Shown: piece after piece, positions 35,091-47,228 of the stretch
Numbering within the stretch: position 1 is the first letter of the stretch
Layout: every line of letters begins with the position of its first letter
NCBI GenBank assembly: GCA_035236585.1
Contig: CP141130.1
Coordinates: 80,671,944-80,735,943, forward strand
Length of the DNA stretch: 64,000 nucleotides
Reading direction: 5' to 3'
DNA from: Warburgia ugandensis
Lineage: Eukaryota > Streptophyta > Magnoliopsida > Canellales > Canellaceae
Translations under genes and position numbers: made by a program
Notes under the pieces: generated by a model
Seen by the model: only the letters and a program-made list of their open reading frames with translations
Told to the model about the DNA's origin: nothing
Database searches by the model: none

Positions 35091-36440
35091 ACTTAAATGC
35101 AAAGTTTACCTTGCTGTTGAGAGTAGATTGCTACTCTTATCATCCCACAATTCAAGGATTGTAAGTTGTAATGTAGTCACTACTCTTCATAGTGTATAAA
35201 AGACCCAAAGTACCAGCATTTGGTGTATCAAGTCATTCATTTTCACAGCCTAATATCTTTATTTACATATTAGATCTATTTATTGGATTTTTATAACTTC
35301 ATTGTCAGCTATAGTAAATATTAGTAAGATTTGGATAATTTTAACATTAAAAAAAATGTCATTGAGTCATTAGTTGTGGACAATTCTGTGTTTATGAACC
35401 TTCTTGTTTGTGTGATTGAAAGTACACTTTTTTGTTCCTAGACTCATCAAATAAGCACTATTTTAAGATTAATAGTCATCCACAATAAGAAAACCTGAAT
35501 GAACAGGCACGATCAATAAAGGTGAGCCACCATGGTAAGGTGAATAGTAGCATTCTCACTTGACACAAGCATTCCTCTATGTTCTATAAATTATTTTTTC
35601 TTTTCTTTTTATCCTATTGCAAGCAAGAATTATTGATTATGTTATATGTCCTAGAGGTTGATCACTTCATACATTTATTGAATGGAAGGTATGCGAATTT
35701 AGTGATAGCACCAACTTGCACACTATTAAGACTTGACTTGGGAATGTAATTTTCAAGCAATTTATCTTGTTTGGATAATGTGGTTTCTCGAGTCAGGACT
35801 TTATTGGGGCTCACTAGATAAACCAAACTCAATTATTGTATATGATGCATATGCATATTCAGGGCCTCAAACGACCATCAATTAAACAATTGTCCTTCCT
35901 TGCATTGAAAATATTTGATCGCTCATTGAACCTCTTCAGAAGAACCAGTCTGTGCTGGACAAATGGACAATTATCCTTCATTCATTACATCTACTATACA
36001 CATGGACAGGTTTACGGTTATCTACCAGTCTCCAATCCTGCCATTGTAACCATACCCATCTTTGTTGCAACCTTTATTTACTTGGCCATGTACTAGTGGT
36101 GTAATACATAGCCGAAAATCAATGATATAAGTTAAAACATGTGAATGCTATCCAGACTGAGTTTGAGATCCCACCTTTAGCTAAGTTCAATATTTAGATG
36201 ATTTGACCCAATCATCTTGTTCAACCTCTCTTATTTGGGCTATATGTAAACAATCATGCCCATTGGATACTTACTTCTAGCTAGAGTCACCAAAATGGAT
36301 TAATGAATCAAATCCAATCTAATTCTCACATATCCATATCTAAACATATTGGAGACATTAAATATGCACAAATAATAGATAAAAAAATTCAAATATATAT
36401 ATATATATATATATTATGATATGCCACAAATAGTGGGTTG
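35091..36440 (+). repeat. Old paralogous segment, partner of 27,198-28,320
   Basis: It is the counterpart of 27,198-28,320, without the 2.1 kb insertion found there. It ends in an (AT)n run at 36,392-36,414 and GGGTTGGAGGATAATCTTG. No gene is supported. Confidence 0.75.
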
Positions 36441-37199
36441 GAGGATAATCTTGGGATAAGGAGTGGCTTTTAACCTTTCCAAAATGAAAAAAAAAGGTCC
36501 TATAAAAGCACACTATTGTTAGTGTCTGATAATGCAAACTCTGCCCCTAAAGTATGGATTTGAAAGATACAAGCTATAAATCATGTCTAACATACAAAAA
36601 TTAGGCAACCCTTTAGAAATCAATGCATTTGGATTATCTGAACTACAATTGTTTTGGGCTTTTTGAAAAATCCAAAGTTTTGAATTCAAACTCGGAGAAA
36701 CATAAGCTCATATCATTTTAAGGGCATGAAATTTGATATCTAGCCTATTTGAGTCATTCCAAGCATGGCGAACAACTTAGATCTTTCAAACCAAACTCTA
36801 ATTTTGTCTTCATTTTTAATTTCCAGTATGCCTATTTAAATGAATATCCATGGATAAATCCGAGTAGATCATGGATTTAAAGGATGAATCGATTTGACTT
36901 GCTATCTAAAAATGGCTAATTTCTTCTATCCATTTATCCATTTTACTAGCTCTACTTCTAGCTATTAGTTTTTTTTTTTCAATTAATAAGTCCAATGATC
37001 ATGATTTACAACTCAAAACAGCATAACTAGAATCATCCAATGGTCTTTGAAGCAGAATAATAAGGGTGGGTCAAATCACCCAAAGGTGGGGTTTAGCTAG
37101 CATGGTCTCACAGTCAATTTGGAAACTCATTGAATACTCAAGCCAATGCAATTTATAGCTATAGTGGTTACCTTTAACTATTCATGATATTAAATAAGT
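36441..37199. other. Stretch with nothing recognised
   Basis: AT-rich sequence with no open frame of note, no repeat partner and no TE terminus that I can support. Confidence 0.4.
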
Positions 37200-37727
37200 A
37201 AAAACCATTGTTTCTCATTATCATCATCAAAACCTTATCCCGATCAGGGGTGGACCACATGAATCTTGTTCCTTCATTCCATTGTATTAAGTGTCATGGT
37301 GTCATTTGTCCAAAAGTTTTTAAATATTTTCTTACCACTTCTATCCATATTCTTTTGGGCCTCCCTCTTATCCTTTTAAAACCTTCGACTTGGATTGCCT
37401 CACCCCTAATCATTGTCATTTTCAATATTTGTTGGATATGTCCAAACCATCGAAGTCTAGTTTCCCTTATTCTGTTACCTACTGGTACTACTCCTAATTA
37501 AATTTCTCTAACATTTTCACTTATAAATCTTCCCTTTCTTTTCTTACCCCCCATCCTTCTCAACATCCACATCTCAGTGACACTCATCTTATGTACATAT
37601 TGCTCATTAACTGCCCAATACTCTGATCCATAGTGCATAATTGGCCTTACATCCCATAAAAATTTTCTTTCTATTTGAATGGCACCTACTGGTCACACAA
37701 AACTCCGAAGGCGCATTTTCATTTATT
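37200..37727 (-). pseudogene. RTE-type LINE ORF, C-terminal part
   Basis: The minus strand encodes RETRLRWFGHIQQ and then GFKRIRGRPKRIWIEVV, the conserved end of plant RTE-clade LINE proteins after the RT domain, in which a basic GRP motif precedes a stretch like IEWR. Stops are present. The LINE continues on the far side of the 4.4 kb solo LTR (42,155-42,470). A poly-repeat 3' tail was not clearly seen below 37,200. Confidence 0.87.
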
Positions 37728-37732
37728 CCAAC

Positions 37733-40700
37733 TGTGATGACCCGGGTTTTTTAAACATATTTTATAATATATTTTTCAAAGACAAGGGCGTCCCCTCAGT
37801 AAAAAAATTTCGCAAAATAAAGCAGCAGAAATTCTTTTATTTTAAAACTTGTTTTGAAAACCCAAGTCACCACTTCATACATAACATAAGTACAATTTGT
37901 GTACAAAATAAAATTCCATTGAAGGAATATGATTTTATTAAACTCAGGATCCATCCAGTGGTTCACAGTACACAACCCATTGTATCCTTACAATACTTGT
38001 CCAAATACACAATTCAAATTACAAAGTTCTAAATACAATATATGTGCTCAATATAATGTTTCAAGGGATATACCCTTATTACTTATTCTTCAATAGTTCT
38101 TCAAGTCTTGAGCTACTAAGTCTCCTTCTCTGTATCTGAGATATTGTAAACATTCGAACATTTACAATATCTCAGCAAGCTATGCTTAGTAGGGGATAAG
38201 AATGTAAATTATTGACAGTAAAATCTTAATATTCACTTGTCCCATAATTCATTCTATCATAAACACATTCATAGACCACTATTATTGATATGAACATCTA
38301 ATTTCCTTGTCATTTGTGTTCACCTTTATACATACATAGTATATAAGGACAAATCTATTAAAATTGTAAAAATAATCAATAATCATTTCCATACAAAGCT
38401 GATCAACTCCTTTCATTATAGGATATTTGTATTTCAGCCAGTTATTATACTGGGATTTTCCCTTCTTGGGAAAAATATTGGTAATATACAATTACCTGGC
38501 ATTTCATCATGTCATCCCTTAAGGCATTTCACTATGCCAATTGCATATACATCATAATGCAAAATAATTAAGGATTACTATGCTTGCAGTCTGATCTATA
38601 CAGCGTGCCTGGATAACTGTTCAATAATCCACTTATACCATTCTCAGTGGAATTTACAATATCCATGTCCATATGGGAGGACCATGGCTGTCACAGTGGT
38701 GTCCTTCCCATAATTGTCCCACCCGACTTTTAGCCTTCTTAGGCTTGGTATTCAATATCATCAAGTTTCAGAGAGTGGGTCACCAAACCCTCTTAACTCT
38801 CCTAGCATAGCATCCCCAGGCCTATGCCTGTTTAAAATAAAACCACAAGCCTCCAAGCTTGTATGTAAATTAATACTTATACATATCAGACTATTTGTCT
38901 GTTTATCTAGGACTGGAATATTTTATACTTTCCTATTCACTTAGGGTTGTTGTCAATTCTCAACTTGACCATTTAATACTTATTTTTCTCATCATTTGGT
39001 TGGATCATATTTTAATTTGAGGTATTTACCTTAATATATTGGTATCATACATGTCAATACTTCAAAACATAAGATCATGTATTAGACATGTATCTTCATG
39101 TAAAGGCATTCTTAATAATCCACCTAGCTCAATAAGGTATTCTTACTCCTTGAAATCTGCCATAGTCTCGATCAACATATATCTCTCAAATCATATGTAT
39201 AATGTCATTTTTCTAATCAAAGGTGCATACTACATGGTCTTTTGATCATCCTTATGTAGGATGATCTGAATCTTTCTTCCTTGAATATCATATATCAACG
39301 GGTTTAATATCATCTATACAAATACTATCTATATCATACATAACAATCTAATTTACATTGATGTTTCTTTCTTCTTATTATTTTTGATCATACAAGATCT
39401 CATCTTGTTTGATCATCCTTATCTTACTTACTATTTTTATTAGGGTTAGATAATTTGCTATCTTTTTATGTTCTTATTATTATTCAACCAGTTAGTGTCT
39501 TACTTGGTTAAAGATAATTTATTTCTTCCTATTACTAGACAACTCCTCCTTATTTCAGGATGACTAGTACTTACCAGTTAAAGTCTGCTCAAAAAGTGGT
39601 TAATACAACCCTCATGTAAGGAGGAGTTTAGACCTCTCTTACATCATTGGGAGGTGAGAGAAAAGTACTTGGCTCTTGTATACCCCTATAACCACAATGT
39701 TTAGAGTCCACTGGAGTGGTACTAGCTCAACCTTTGACAAGGTTCCTATGAGTTCTTTACCTTAAGTCCCTTCTCTAATTGATTTTAATTAATTTCCATG
39801 TATATGCATAATGTCATCCATGGATGTTCATTATTTTCCTACTTTGGGCCAAAGAATTGGTAAACCATTCCTTATATTGTCCTACTAACTATAGCCCTTA
39901 TTAAGTCAAAATCATTCATTCATCTTAGTTGTCCATGATTATCTATATTTCATTAGTTTACATTTTTGGTGATTTATGCTCCTTATATCTTAACAACTAC
40001 TTAACAATTGAATAAAATTTCACAATAAGTAAATCATAAACTTGAAAGCATAAATCAAATATAAGTTTAACAACTATATACTAACATTCTTCCTATGAAT
40101 GTAACTTAAGGTAATGAAATAAAACTAACATGATCCTAAGTTATGAAATACATAAAATTGTACTTCTATCTTAATGGAATCATGTTTAAATATCTAATTT
40201 ACACTATCATGATCCTAAGATAATCAAATCTACTAACAAATTACTCATTTAGGGCATATCATACTAAAATTTAAAGATTATACTACCATGCTTTCTAACT
40301 TAGAACATAAATCACATTTACACCTTTATATCTAATAAAAGACAATTAAAACTTATTATATTAAGATTATTATAAACCTTTAAATATGATCCAACCATTA
40401 GATCTTAGGTGTTTTTCTTTAGATTAAGAGTTTTAATTACCTTTAGGGCTTTTAATCCATTAAGATCCAAAAATCATATCCACTTGATTTTGTCACATTT
40501 CATCCATGATCTAACTGAATTACATCATAATATCATCCCTTTAATCCATCCCAAGGATCTGATCATACTTGATCTCATTGATCAAGTGGGTCCCTTTGTA
40601 ATTTTAGGGTTTTTCTACCATAAAGGGTAGATCCGCTAATTTATCCCAGATATGTCTAATTTAACCATAGATATTACTTTATTATAGTATTATTTCATCA

Positions 40701-42149
40701 TTAAAATAAATTTCCAAGATCTGATCACCTCAGATCTTGAAGATCTTAGAAATCGGACACTTATTTCCAAAATACAGAATAAATTAGGAATAATTTTTAA
40801 AAATATTATGACTTCATTAGAAACTAGACATTACAAGCTTTCCATAGCTTCTTTCTGATTTCAATTTGGAGTTCATATGGCTCCACAATCTTAAATTGAA
40901 GTTTACAGCCGTTCATAGGGTCCAGATTTGATCTAGGCCCAACAAAACTACTCTCTCTCAATTGAGGGTCCAAACCTTGTTAGATTTTCTTGAAAATTAT
41001 ACCCTAGGGGTTTTGGACTCTTCTGGATCGATTGGACGGCTCAGAATTTCCATCTGAGCTCTCTATCACCATAAATTGAAGGCTCTAGTATTTACTTTAT
41101 TTTTACCATTTTTCATTCAAATTAAATTAAAGAAAAATAAAAATTACACTAAACCATAATAAATATGTATGGGAAGTAGTTCCACCAACTTGATTGGAGA
41201 AAAAACATATATTTGATGCTCAATTTGAGAGAATTACCGATTGATGATAATATAGCCTGATTGTCCCCGTTTTTGTGATTTTCTGTTGTGGGAACCGTTG
41301 GATCTTGAAATTGATTTGGGAATTTTGTATATAATATAGTATAGGGGGTTATGGATGGTAAAATTTATCATATTCTACCTGGAATGGAGTGCCTAATTGA
41401 ATTTAGGTCTCTTGTTCCACTTAGAAAGAGGAGAGAGAAATAAGAAAAATAGAGATTGGAGAGGGATGAATGAGAATTTGGAGCTGAAACTCCAGGGAAG
41501 ATTTGAAAATTTTGTGGTTAAGGTTGTAAAAATTTTTGGAAATTTTTGGGACATATTTATAGCCAAATTTGAATTTTTTTATCATTTATTTTGATAAGAT
41601 ATTTTATTACTTTAGATTTTTTTTTATTACAAGTGCATTCTCCATTCTCCACTACAATCTCTACTACATTCTCCACTACCAGCAATAATGCACTGAGCAA
41701 TTATTGTTGCTTCTAGAACGTTGGCCCACTTTGTGGGCCCCACTTTTATGTGAAAAGACGTTTTTACCCTTTGAACTCCAAATTTGGAGAATAATAAGCA
41801 ATATTTGTCCGAACTCAGAATCGAGCATATTTAGTGGTGTTGGAATCATATTTTTAAGTAATTCATGAATATTGAGGTCTTATTTCTTGGATATGGAATA
41901 TGGGTAAAATTACCATTTTATGTCTAAATGGAGAAAATTAAGGAATTTTCATTTTAACTCAGAATTGAACGTACTTAATGTTATTTCGATCAGTTTTCCA
42001 AGTACATCCATAATTTCTATGTTTTAATTCATGATATAATCTTCATAAAAAGAGAATTTTCAATAACCTAATATTCCAGCCCAGAATTTCTAAAAATTCA
42101 AACTTTATTAATTTGCCTTAATAAGTTACAAAAATTCAGGGTCATTACA
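37733..42149 (+). mobile_element. Solo LTR, 4.4 kb, Gypsy-like, perfect TSD
   Basis: It opens TGTGATGACCCGGGTTTTTT and ends AAATTCAGGGTCATTACA, with TSD CCAAC at 37,728-37,732 and 42,150-42,154. No internal region, second LTR or pol domain is present. A perfect hairpin lies at 38,136-38,175. Its first 15 bases nearly equal the start of the solo LTR at 14,542-17,131 (minus strand), so the two are related lineages with different lengths. Open frames inside it show no motifs. Confidence 0.9.
38136..38175. repeat. Perfect 15-bp hairpin in the solo LTR
   Basis: CTGAGATATTGTAAA and TTTACAATATCTCAG pair exactly around a 10-base loop. The right arm continues CTCAGCAAGCTATGCTTAG, almost the same as CTCAGCAAGTTATG next to the hairpin at 5233. 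Confidence 0.92.
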
Positions 42150-42154
42150 CCAAC

Positions 42155-42470
42155 CCACTTAGATTTTCTGGGTAACCGCCCTCTTAATATTTTCGCTCTC
42201 ATGAATTATTGATAAGTATGGAAAGTAGTCTTTTAGGAGGACTTTTTGGTTATTAATATTTACTAGTGCTCTACTCCCACTCCTCTCATTGCTAAAGTTG
42301 CATCTCTACTATGTCTTAATTAGTCTAATTTTAAATCTTTTAGATGTTAACGCATTTCTCCATAACTCTAGTTTTGTATTTACACCCTCGCTTATCAATC
42401 AAAACTATAGCAACGACAAATAACATGCCCCATAGAATATTCTAGTGTAGATGTTTTGTTAACTTATCTA
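42155..42470 (-). pseudogene. RTE-type LINE ORF, RT C-terminal part
   Basis: The minus strand, across frames, gives IVLID, then LWRNALTSKRFKIRLIKT, CNFSNERSG and a short AVTQKI-like piece. This is the RTE region just after the catalytic ADDIVL box, where the family has EGVNTKLELWR and SKTEYM. It joins 37,727 directly once the solo LTR is removed. Confidence 0.82.
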
Positions 42471-42991
42471 TAACTAACGTGAAAAGGTAAAAACTCAATG
42501 TTGATTATTGATAGTGGTAAGAAAATCATTAGTCTCCTCATGTTGACAGGCTACGAACCGATATTTCGTCCATTTGGATCATTCCCAGTACTCTAATGGA
42601 AGCATGGTGGATTGGAAAGCTGAAAATAGAAAGGCGGTTTACAATATAATGTGCATCTGATCCAAAGAAGTCGCACAATCATTTCCTGGCAACTATCAAA
42701 CTAGAAATACATATTCAATCTATAGGGGCTGAAAACAAGATGCAAACGAAAGGATGGCCTGTACGATGATTAAGGATAAGGGCTACAGCAGTAGGACGGC
42801 TGGTCTGGTGGAGGCATCAGGAGTTGTAGTGAGTTCTAAGTGTGGTGTGGTGTAAGAGAGTTGGTTTCCCCTCTCTCCTTTGTAATCTTTGAGTGTTTTA
42901 GCAAGAAAATTCTCGTGTGAAAGGTTTAGATCATTGGATGTTGGACTAAGTTCCCATGCTCTTCTGCGCGTTTCAGAAAAAGAATTGGACG
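42471..42991. other. Stretch with nothing firmly recognised
   Basis: It may include more decayed LINE sequence next to 42,470, but no motif could be confirmed. There is no supported gene. Confidence 0.35.
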
Positions 42992-43470
42992 TTGATGTGA
43001 ACTGCTCATCTTCAAGGCTTATTCGTCATAGTCATACGCCAAAGATGACATCTTAAAGACTCTCCGATAAGTACTACCAATTGAATAATGCCGAGGTTAG
43101 AAAAACGTGTTAGAAAATGCCACAAACGGAGGCCTGATAAGTAACGATTTTGGAACAAGGAGCCGTTAAATCATCCAAGTCTTACTCCCGTTAAGGGTCA
43201 CGCTTTCACACCAACTCTGATTATTTAATCTTAACTCTTATAAGAAATGTGCAGGTGCTGTCACGCTTTATTTCAGCATTCCTCATTATTTTTTCAATCT
43301 TCCATCTTTATCTATCTGCTTGGTAATCTTAAAAAATCAGGCGATTTTTCAAACCAAACATTTGTGAGTTATTGTGTGACAGGTAGTCCCAAGCAGTATT
43401 CATGGAAACATTAGTCACAGGCAACAATTATTGTAGTTACTGATGTGACCAATTTGCTCTCAAAATTCTG
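42992..43470 (+). repeat. Old paralogous segment, partner of 28,436-29,850
   Basis: It is the shorter counterpart described under 28,436. Together with 34,725-36,440 it shows that a region now 5 kb long on the left corresponds to nearly 9 kb on the right, the difference being later insertions. Confidence 0.7.
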
Positions 43471-43852
43471 TGCCACTGTTTTCAACGTTCTTGACTTGTA
43501 CGTGGATACCAGATGTTGGATCATGCCATCGTTGCTTCCCAACCCCACCCCCCGTCTCTGTGGAAATCATTGCTTTATTTGTATCTAGGACACACTCGGA
43601 CCCATTTTTTTAGGAGATCTAAGCAGTTTATCTTTGGGATTTTCGTAAAAGCCATTGACAGTGGAGCCCACTTACATTATAGTCATCTAATTACCTTATT
43701 GTTTGTATACAAGTGACCAGAGCCAAAGAAATCAGATGGGACGGTCCGATCAACCATTTGTGAGGCCTATCATGAAAAATTTCGGACGCTGCCACACATT
43801 ATCCTATCATTCCTCTTACCTCAAATATGTTGTCGTGATCATTGAGTAAAAA

Positions 43853-43952
43853 GAGTCTTACCTTGTATTTTTGCAAGAGGTTATTTTTATGCCTTATACC
43901 AGTGACTTTAAGGTCACACAATGACAACTTTACCATTGCGCCAAGCTCTTGC
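43853..43952 (-). mobile_element. Au SINE, 5' portion only
   Basis: The minus strand reads GAGCTTGGCGCAATGGTAAA, then a decayed box B and CCTCTTGCAAAAATACAAGG, and ends after about 100 bases. The 3' half is missing and no TSD is evident. Confidence 0.85.
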
Positions 43953-44103
43953 AGTGACTATTGAGTGTAGTGTCTTATGTCACCGGCCAAAAAATATCAA
44001 CGCAGGATTAACCCGTCTCAGAATATTATCTCTATATAATGAAGGGTCCTGCTTCCTTCTTCTTGCCTCACAAGAGCCAGACTTTTCATCTCTCATTACC
44101 TCC

Positions 44104-44343
44104 ATGTCTTTCTCCACCGTCATCCGAAATCATCTCCCCATGGTTGCCATTCGGCCTCTACATGGAGGCCAAGTACTATTTATCAGAGAGAAGAGGTCCG
44201 CAGGAAGACAGAGGCAACGTCGAAATGCTTTTAAAAAGCCAACGGATGAAGCAGGAAAAGATCAATTAGGAAGCGACGAATCTCAGGACAAGAAGAAAGG
44301 GGATGCTGAGGGAGAGAATAAACAATCTCATCCTCCATCTTAA
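44104..44343 (+). CDS. Possible small gene, 79-residue basic/hydrophilic protein
   Basis: The ATG at 44,104 opens a 79-codon frame. It starts MSFSTVIRNHLPMVAIRP, has a basic middle (REKRSAGRQRQRRNAFKK) and ends in a charged tail with ESQDKKKGDAEGENK. A TATA-like CTATATAATG stands at 44,032-44,041, about 60-70 bases upstream, a fitting distance for a short 5' leader. The frame continues upstream to 43,921 but that part overlaps an Au SINE, so the internal ATG is preferred. No signal peptide, membrane span or known domain is visible. I do not recognise the family. It is the only open frame in the window that is neither TE-derived nor broken, but it may still be a chance frame. Confidence 0.35.
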   Translation: MSFSTVIRNHLPMVAIRPLHGGQVLFIREKRSAGRQRQRRNAFKKPTDEAGKDQLGSDESQDKKKGDAEGENKQSHPPS

Positions 44344-44582
44344 ATAGCAGATATCCCATCCTGATAATGGAACGCCTTCATCCTTTAATTATCTCAGTTG
44401 TGTGCTATTGGATCTATTGTGGGAGATTCGTGCAAACTAGCTGTCTTACTCGTCTCGTCTTTGTTTGGGGTGTAGTTCTTCTCTTTTTTCATAAAGAACA
44501 ATTAAATTTGCATGATTCCCCTTTCAATATCTAACGTATAAGGTCGCACAGTTGGTTTCCAAGGTTTTAATTTAAAAGAGCT

Positions 44583-45189
44583 TTAGCATAATGTGGGTGT
44601 GTGTGTGTGTGTACATATACATACACGTTCAATATCTAACAAGGTTGGGATAAACTGACGGAAATTTGATCCTCCGTTGAGGTGAATATAACATCCACTA
44701 GACTCCCAGCTAGTTAATCTTTGCCCAAAGTGGAAATCTGCTTCACTGTGCTTGGTCTGTGCATAAAATAACAGATTGTTTGTAACATAACTGTCAACTG
44801 GCCCCGAAGTTTGTTGCAACACAGAATCTGTGGACCGGTTTGGGGAATCTAGGTTCCTTTTACAGAGACTATAAACAAATAATTTTAGCAGTTACGTTCC
44901 TAAGAGACCAAAATTCAGTTGACAATCAGCAAGCCCCAGTACGTTGCTTGCATGGAAACTAGCCAGATTATAAGTTCCTTGCCAAGAGAGATTGTAAAAC
45001 CATTTGTGGATCCACGCTTGCCCTTGCAAACCCTACCCAATCGGCATGACTGAAGGTGTGGATTTGTAGAGATGAAAAGTTCGACACGAGAAGACCATAA
45101 GATAATGCCAACTTTAAATAGCACGAAAAATATACTTCACAGCCTCTTAATGCTAGAATAAGCAGGGTCATCCATAAATCAACAGACTG
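44583..45189 (-). pseudogene. Copia RNase H remnant (distal piece of a split element)
   Basis: The minus strand gives SLQIHTFSHADWVGFA (family SDADWAG), GSTNGFTISLGKELIIW (family STSGFVIFLG..LISW) and QTKHSEADFHF (family RTKHIEVDYHF). Frameshifts separate these blocks. The RT portion lies beyond the Harbinger-like insertion, at 47,229-47,900. Confidence 0.82.
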
Positions 45190-45235
45190 TTAGGGGGGTT
45201 TATCTAACTGCACTTGTCTGGCATTTTGTTGGCAT

Positions 45236-45420
45236 GTTTCCTGTGATATCTCTGATGATATCTTTTGTGATATCTGAGATATGTGTCATATATTCTGTGA
45301 TATCTTGTATGATATCTCAGATATGTGATATTTGTTCTGTGATATGTCCAGCGATATCTCTAGTGATATTTTTTTATGATATCTGAGATATGCCTCAGAT
45401 ATGAACATAGTTAAATAAGC
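45236..45420. repeat. GATATC-rich subterminal repeat
   Basis: The palindromes GATATC and GAGATATC-type words recur at least ten times (for example TGATATCTCTGATGATATC). The sequence can form many small hairpins. It lies just inside the left end of the Harbinger-like element. Confidence 0.8.
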
Positions 45421-46699
45421 TGCATTTCTAGCATATGTCATGATATCAACTAGCACCTTAATAGTCATCAATGATCTAGGGCATTCATCCATGCTATGAT
45501 ATTCCTAAGGCCTAGGGATTTTATGGTACCTTTGTTGTATATGCATTTCTGTGGTATCAAATGTTGCAAAATTGTATGTATAATACCCTCATTTCCTTGT
45601 TAAATAATATAATTGAAAGATCTTGAGAAGACTAAAAGGTCTTCAGAAGAATTTCATAATCGATGCAATGTAGCCCTAGCAAAAATTGATTGTCAGGAGT
45701 GCTTCTTGCAACCATATTATTTTCTCCCTTGGTGAACTTGCAAGATATCAGAAGAAGGTAGTGGATGAAAGGTTGGATTATCCAAAAGTGGGGTTTTATA
45801 ATTCAAAATTGGGCCAAGCAAATGAATGGGTTAGATCGTCCAAGGCAGTTGGACTCAAAAGTGGGGCTCCATAGCATTCCTCTTGCTAGATGGTAGGAAC
45901 AATGCAGGGCTAAATGTACAAGAGGAGTGCTCACAATTTGGTGATCCATTCCACTCATCTGTTAAATAATAAATATCTAAATACTTGCTATATAAACAAT
46001 TCGATAAACAAAAATAATGCATAACCTATTTTTTGTATATATATTTTATATTAAAACAGTTAAATGCCTGATAATCAAACCATAACAAATGGAATGGGAA
46101 ATGATTTTTAGACTAGGAACCAAACTCGCGAACAAAAACGGTACGGTAGTGGTTGTCCATGGAACCGGATCAGAACCAAATTGCCTGCACCCCTAGCCCA
46201 AGTTCATCAAACTGGAACCCATCTGTCATGTCGGCTTTCGTTACTTAAACCAACAACCACATGCAGATTAAGAATTAAGTAAGGCCTAGGCTTTAATTAA
46301 TCTCAGCCGTTTATTGTGCTCCAATAGGATCCATATTGTAGCCAGGCCTATATTTAAACTGTTGATCAGATTCTTAAGAACGTAGATTTGGACATACTTT
46401 TGATTCCTTGAGCCAAATTGCTGCAATAGAATCATTATAGACCCATATTAAAAGAGAGAAATATATCTTGTTGAATGACCAATCGATAACAATACTTGGC
46501 AAATAAAAGGTTCACCTTAGACGGGTTGTGAGGAGAAAATCTCACATATCAAACAATTCTAGCTTTTGGATTCATTATATTATCATAGACATCAAGAATG
46601 AGGATTTCCAACTTTAGTTTGATTTCTGCCAAATGGAGTGGTACATTTGGTGGGACCAGCAGCCTGATTAATGGCGTGTCATTTGTGGAACATTCGAGT

Positions 46700-46840
46700 T
46701 CCATTAAGCGGTCCCCATCATCAATGACCGTGCGGCAAATTTGGACCTTCCATTAAGCAGTCCCCATCATCAATGGCAAACAACAAACAAGATCCTAGAG
46801 ATAATCACAACCTTCCATTAAGTGGTCCCCATCATCAATG
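46700..46840. repeat. Three dispersed copies of a 26-bp word
   Basis: CCATTAAGCGGTCCCCATCA and TCAATG appear as a unit near 46,701, 46,749 and 46,814 with one or two changes each, spaced 45-65 bases apart. Confidence 0.8.
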
Positions 46841-47021
46841 CCCATGGAGGAATGCAAACCCCCCTAGGGAATGTTGCAAATGGCCTCTTCCCTCTCTCTC
46901 TCTAAAAAACGCAATTTTTTTTTTTTTTTTTTCATTTTTCTCCCTCTACAAGAGGAGCAAATATACACTTGAATCTACATTTGGCATATTTGAAATAACA
47001 CCAAACATATCAACATGACAA

Positions 47022-47215
47022 AAGTTAAATAAAGTGCACATCTCACATATGCCATAGATAACGCGATTAAATAAGGTGCACATCTCACATATGCCACAGA
47101 TAACGTAGTTAAATAAGGTGTACATCTCACATATGCCACAAATAACGCGGTTAAATAAGGTGCACATTTGAGATATGCCGTGATATCTCAAAAACGCCAT
47201 ACATATGCCGTTAAA
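47022..47215. repeat. Tandem repeat, about 46-bp unit, four copies
   Basis: The unit contains GTTAAATAAGGTGCACATCT and CACATATGCCACAGATAACG. GTTAAATAA is also the inner part of the terminal inverted repeat, so the array seems to have grown from the transposon end. Confidence 0.88.
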
Positions 47216-47228
47216 TAAACCCCCCTTA

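Larger units (their letters stand above)
45193..47225. mobile_element. Harbinger/Tourist-like non-autonomous DNA transposon, 2.0 kb
   Basis: The ends GGGGGGTTTATCTAAC and GTTAAATAAACCCCCC are inverted repeats that extend, with mismatches, to about 35 bp. The 3-bp TSD TTA is at 45,190-45,192 and 47,226-47,228, the target preference of PIF/Harbinger elements. No transposase was found. The interior holds GATATC-rich repeats on the left, a 26-bp repeat family near 46,700-46,840, a poly-T at 46,916-46,932 and a 46-bp tandem array on the right. The insertion splits a Copia RNase H region. Confidence 0.82.
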
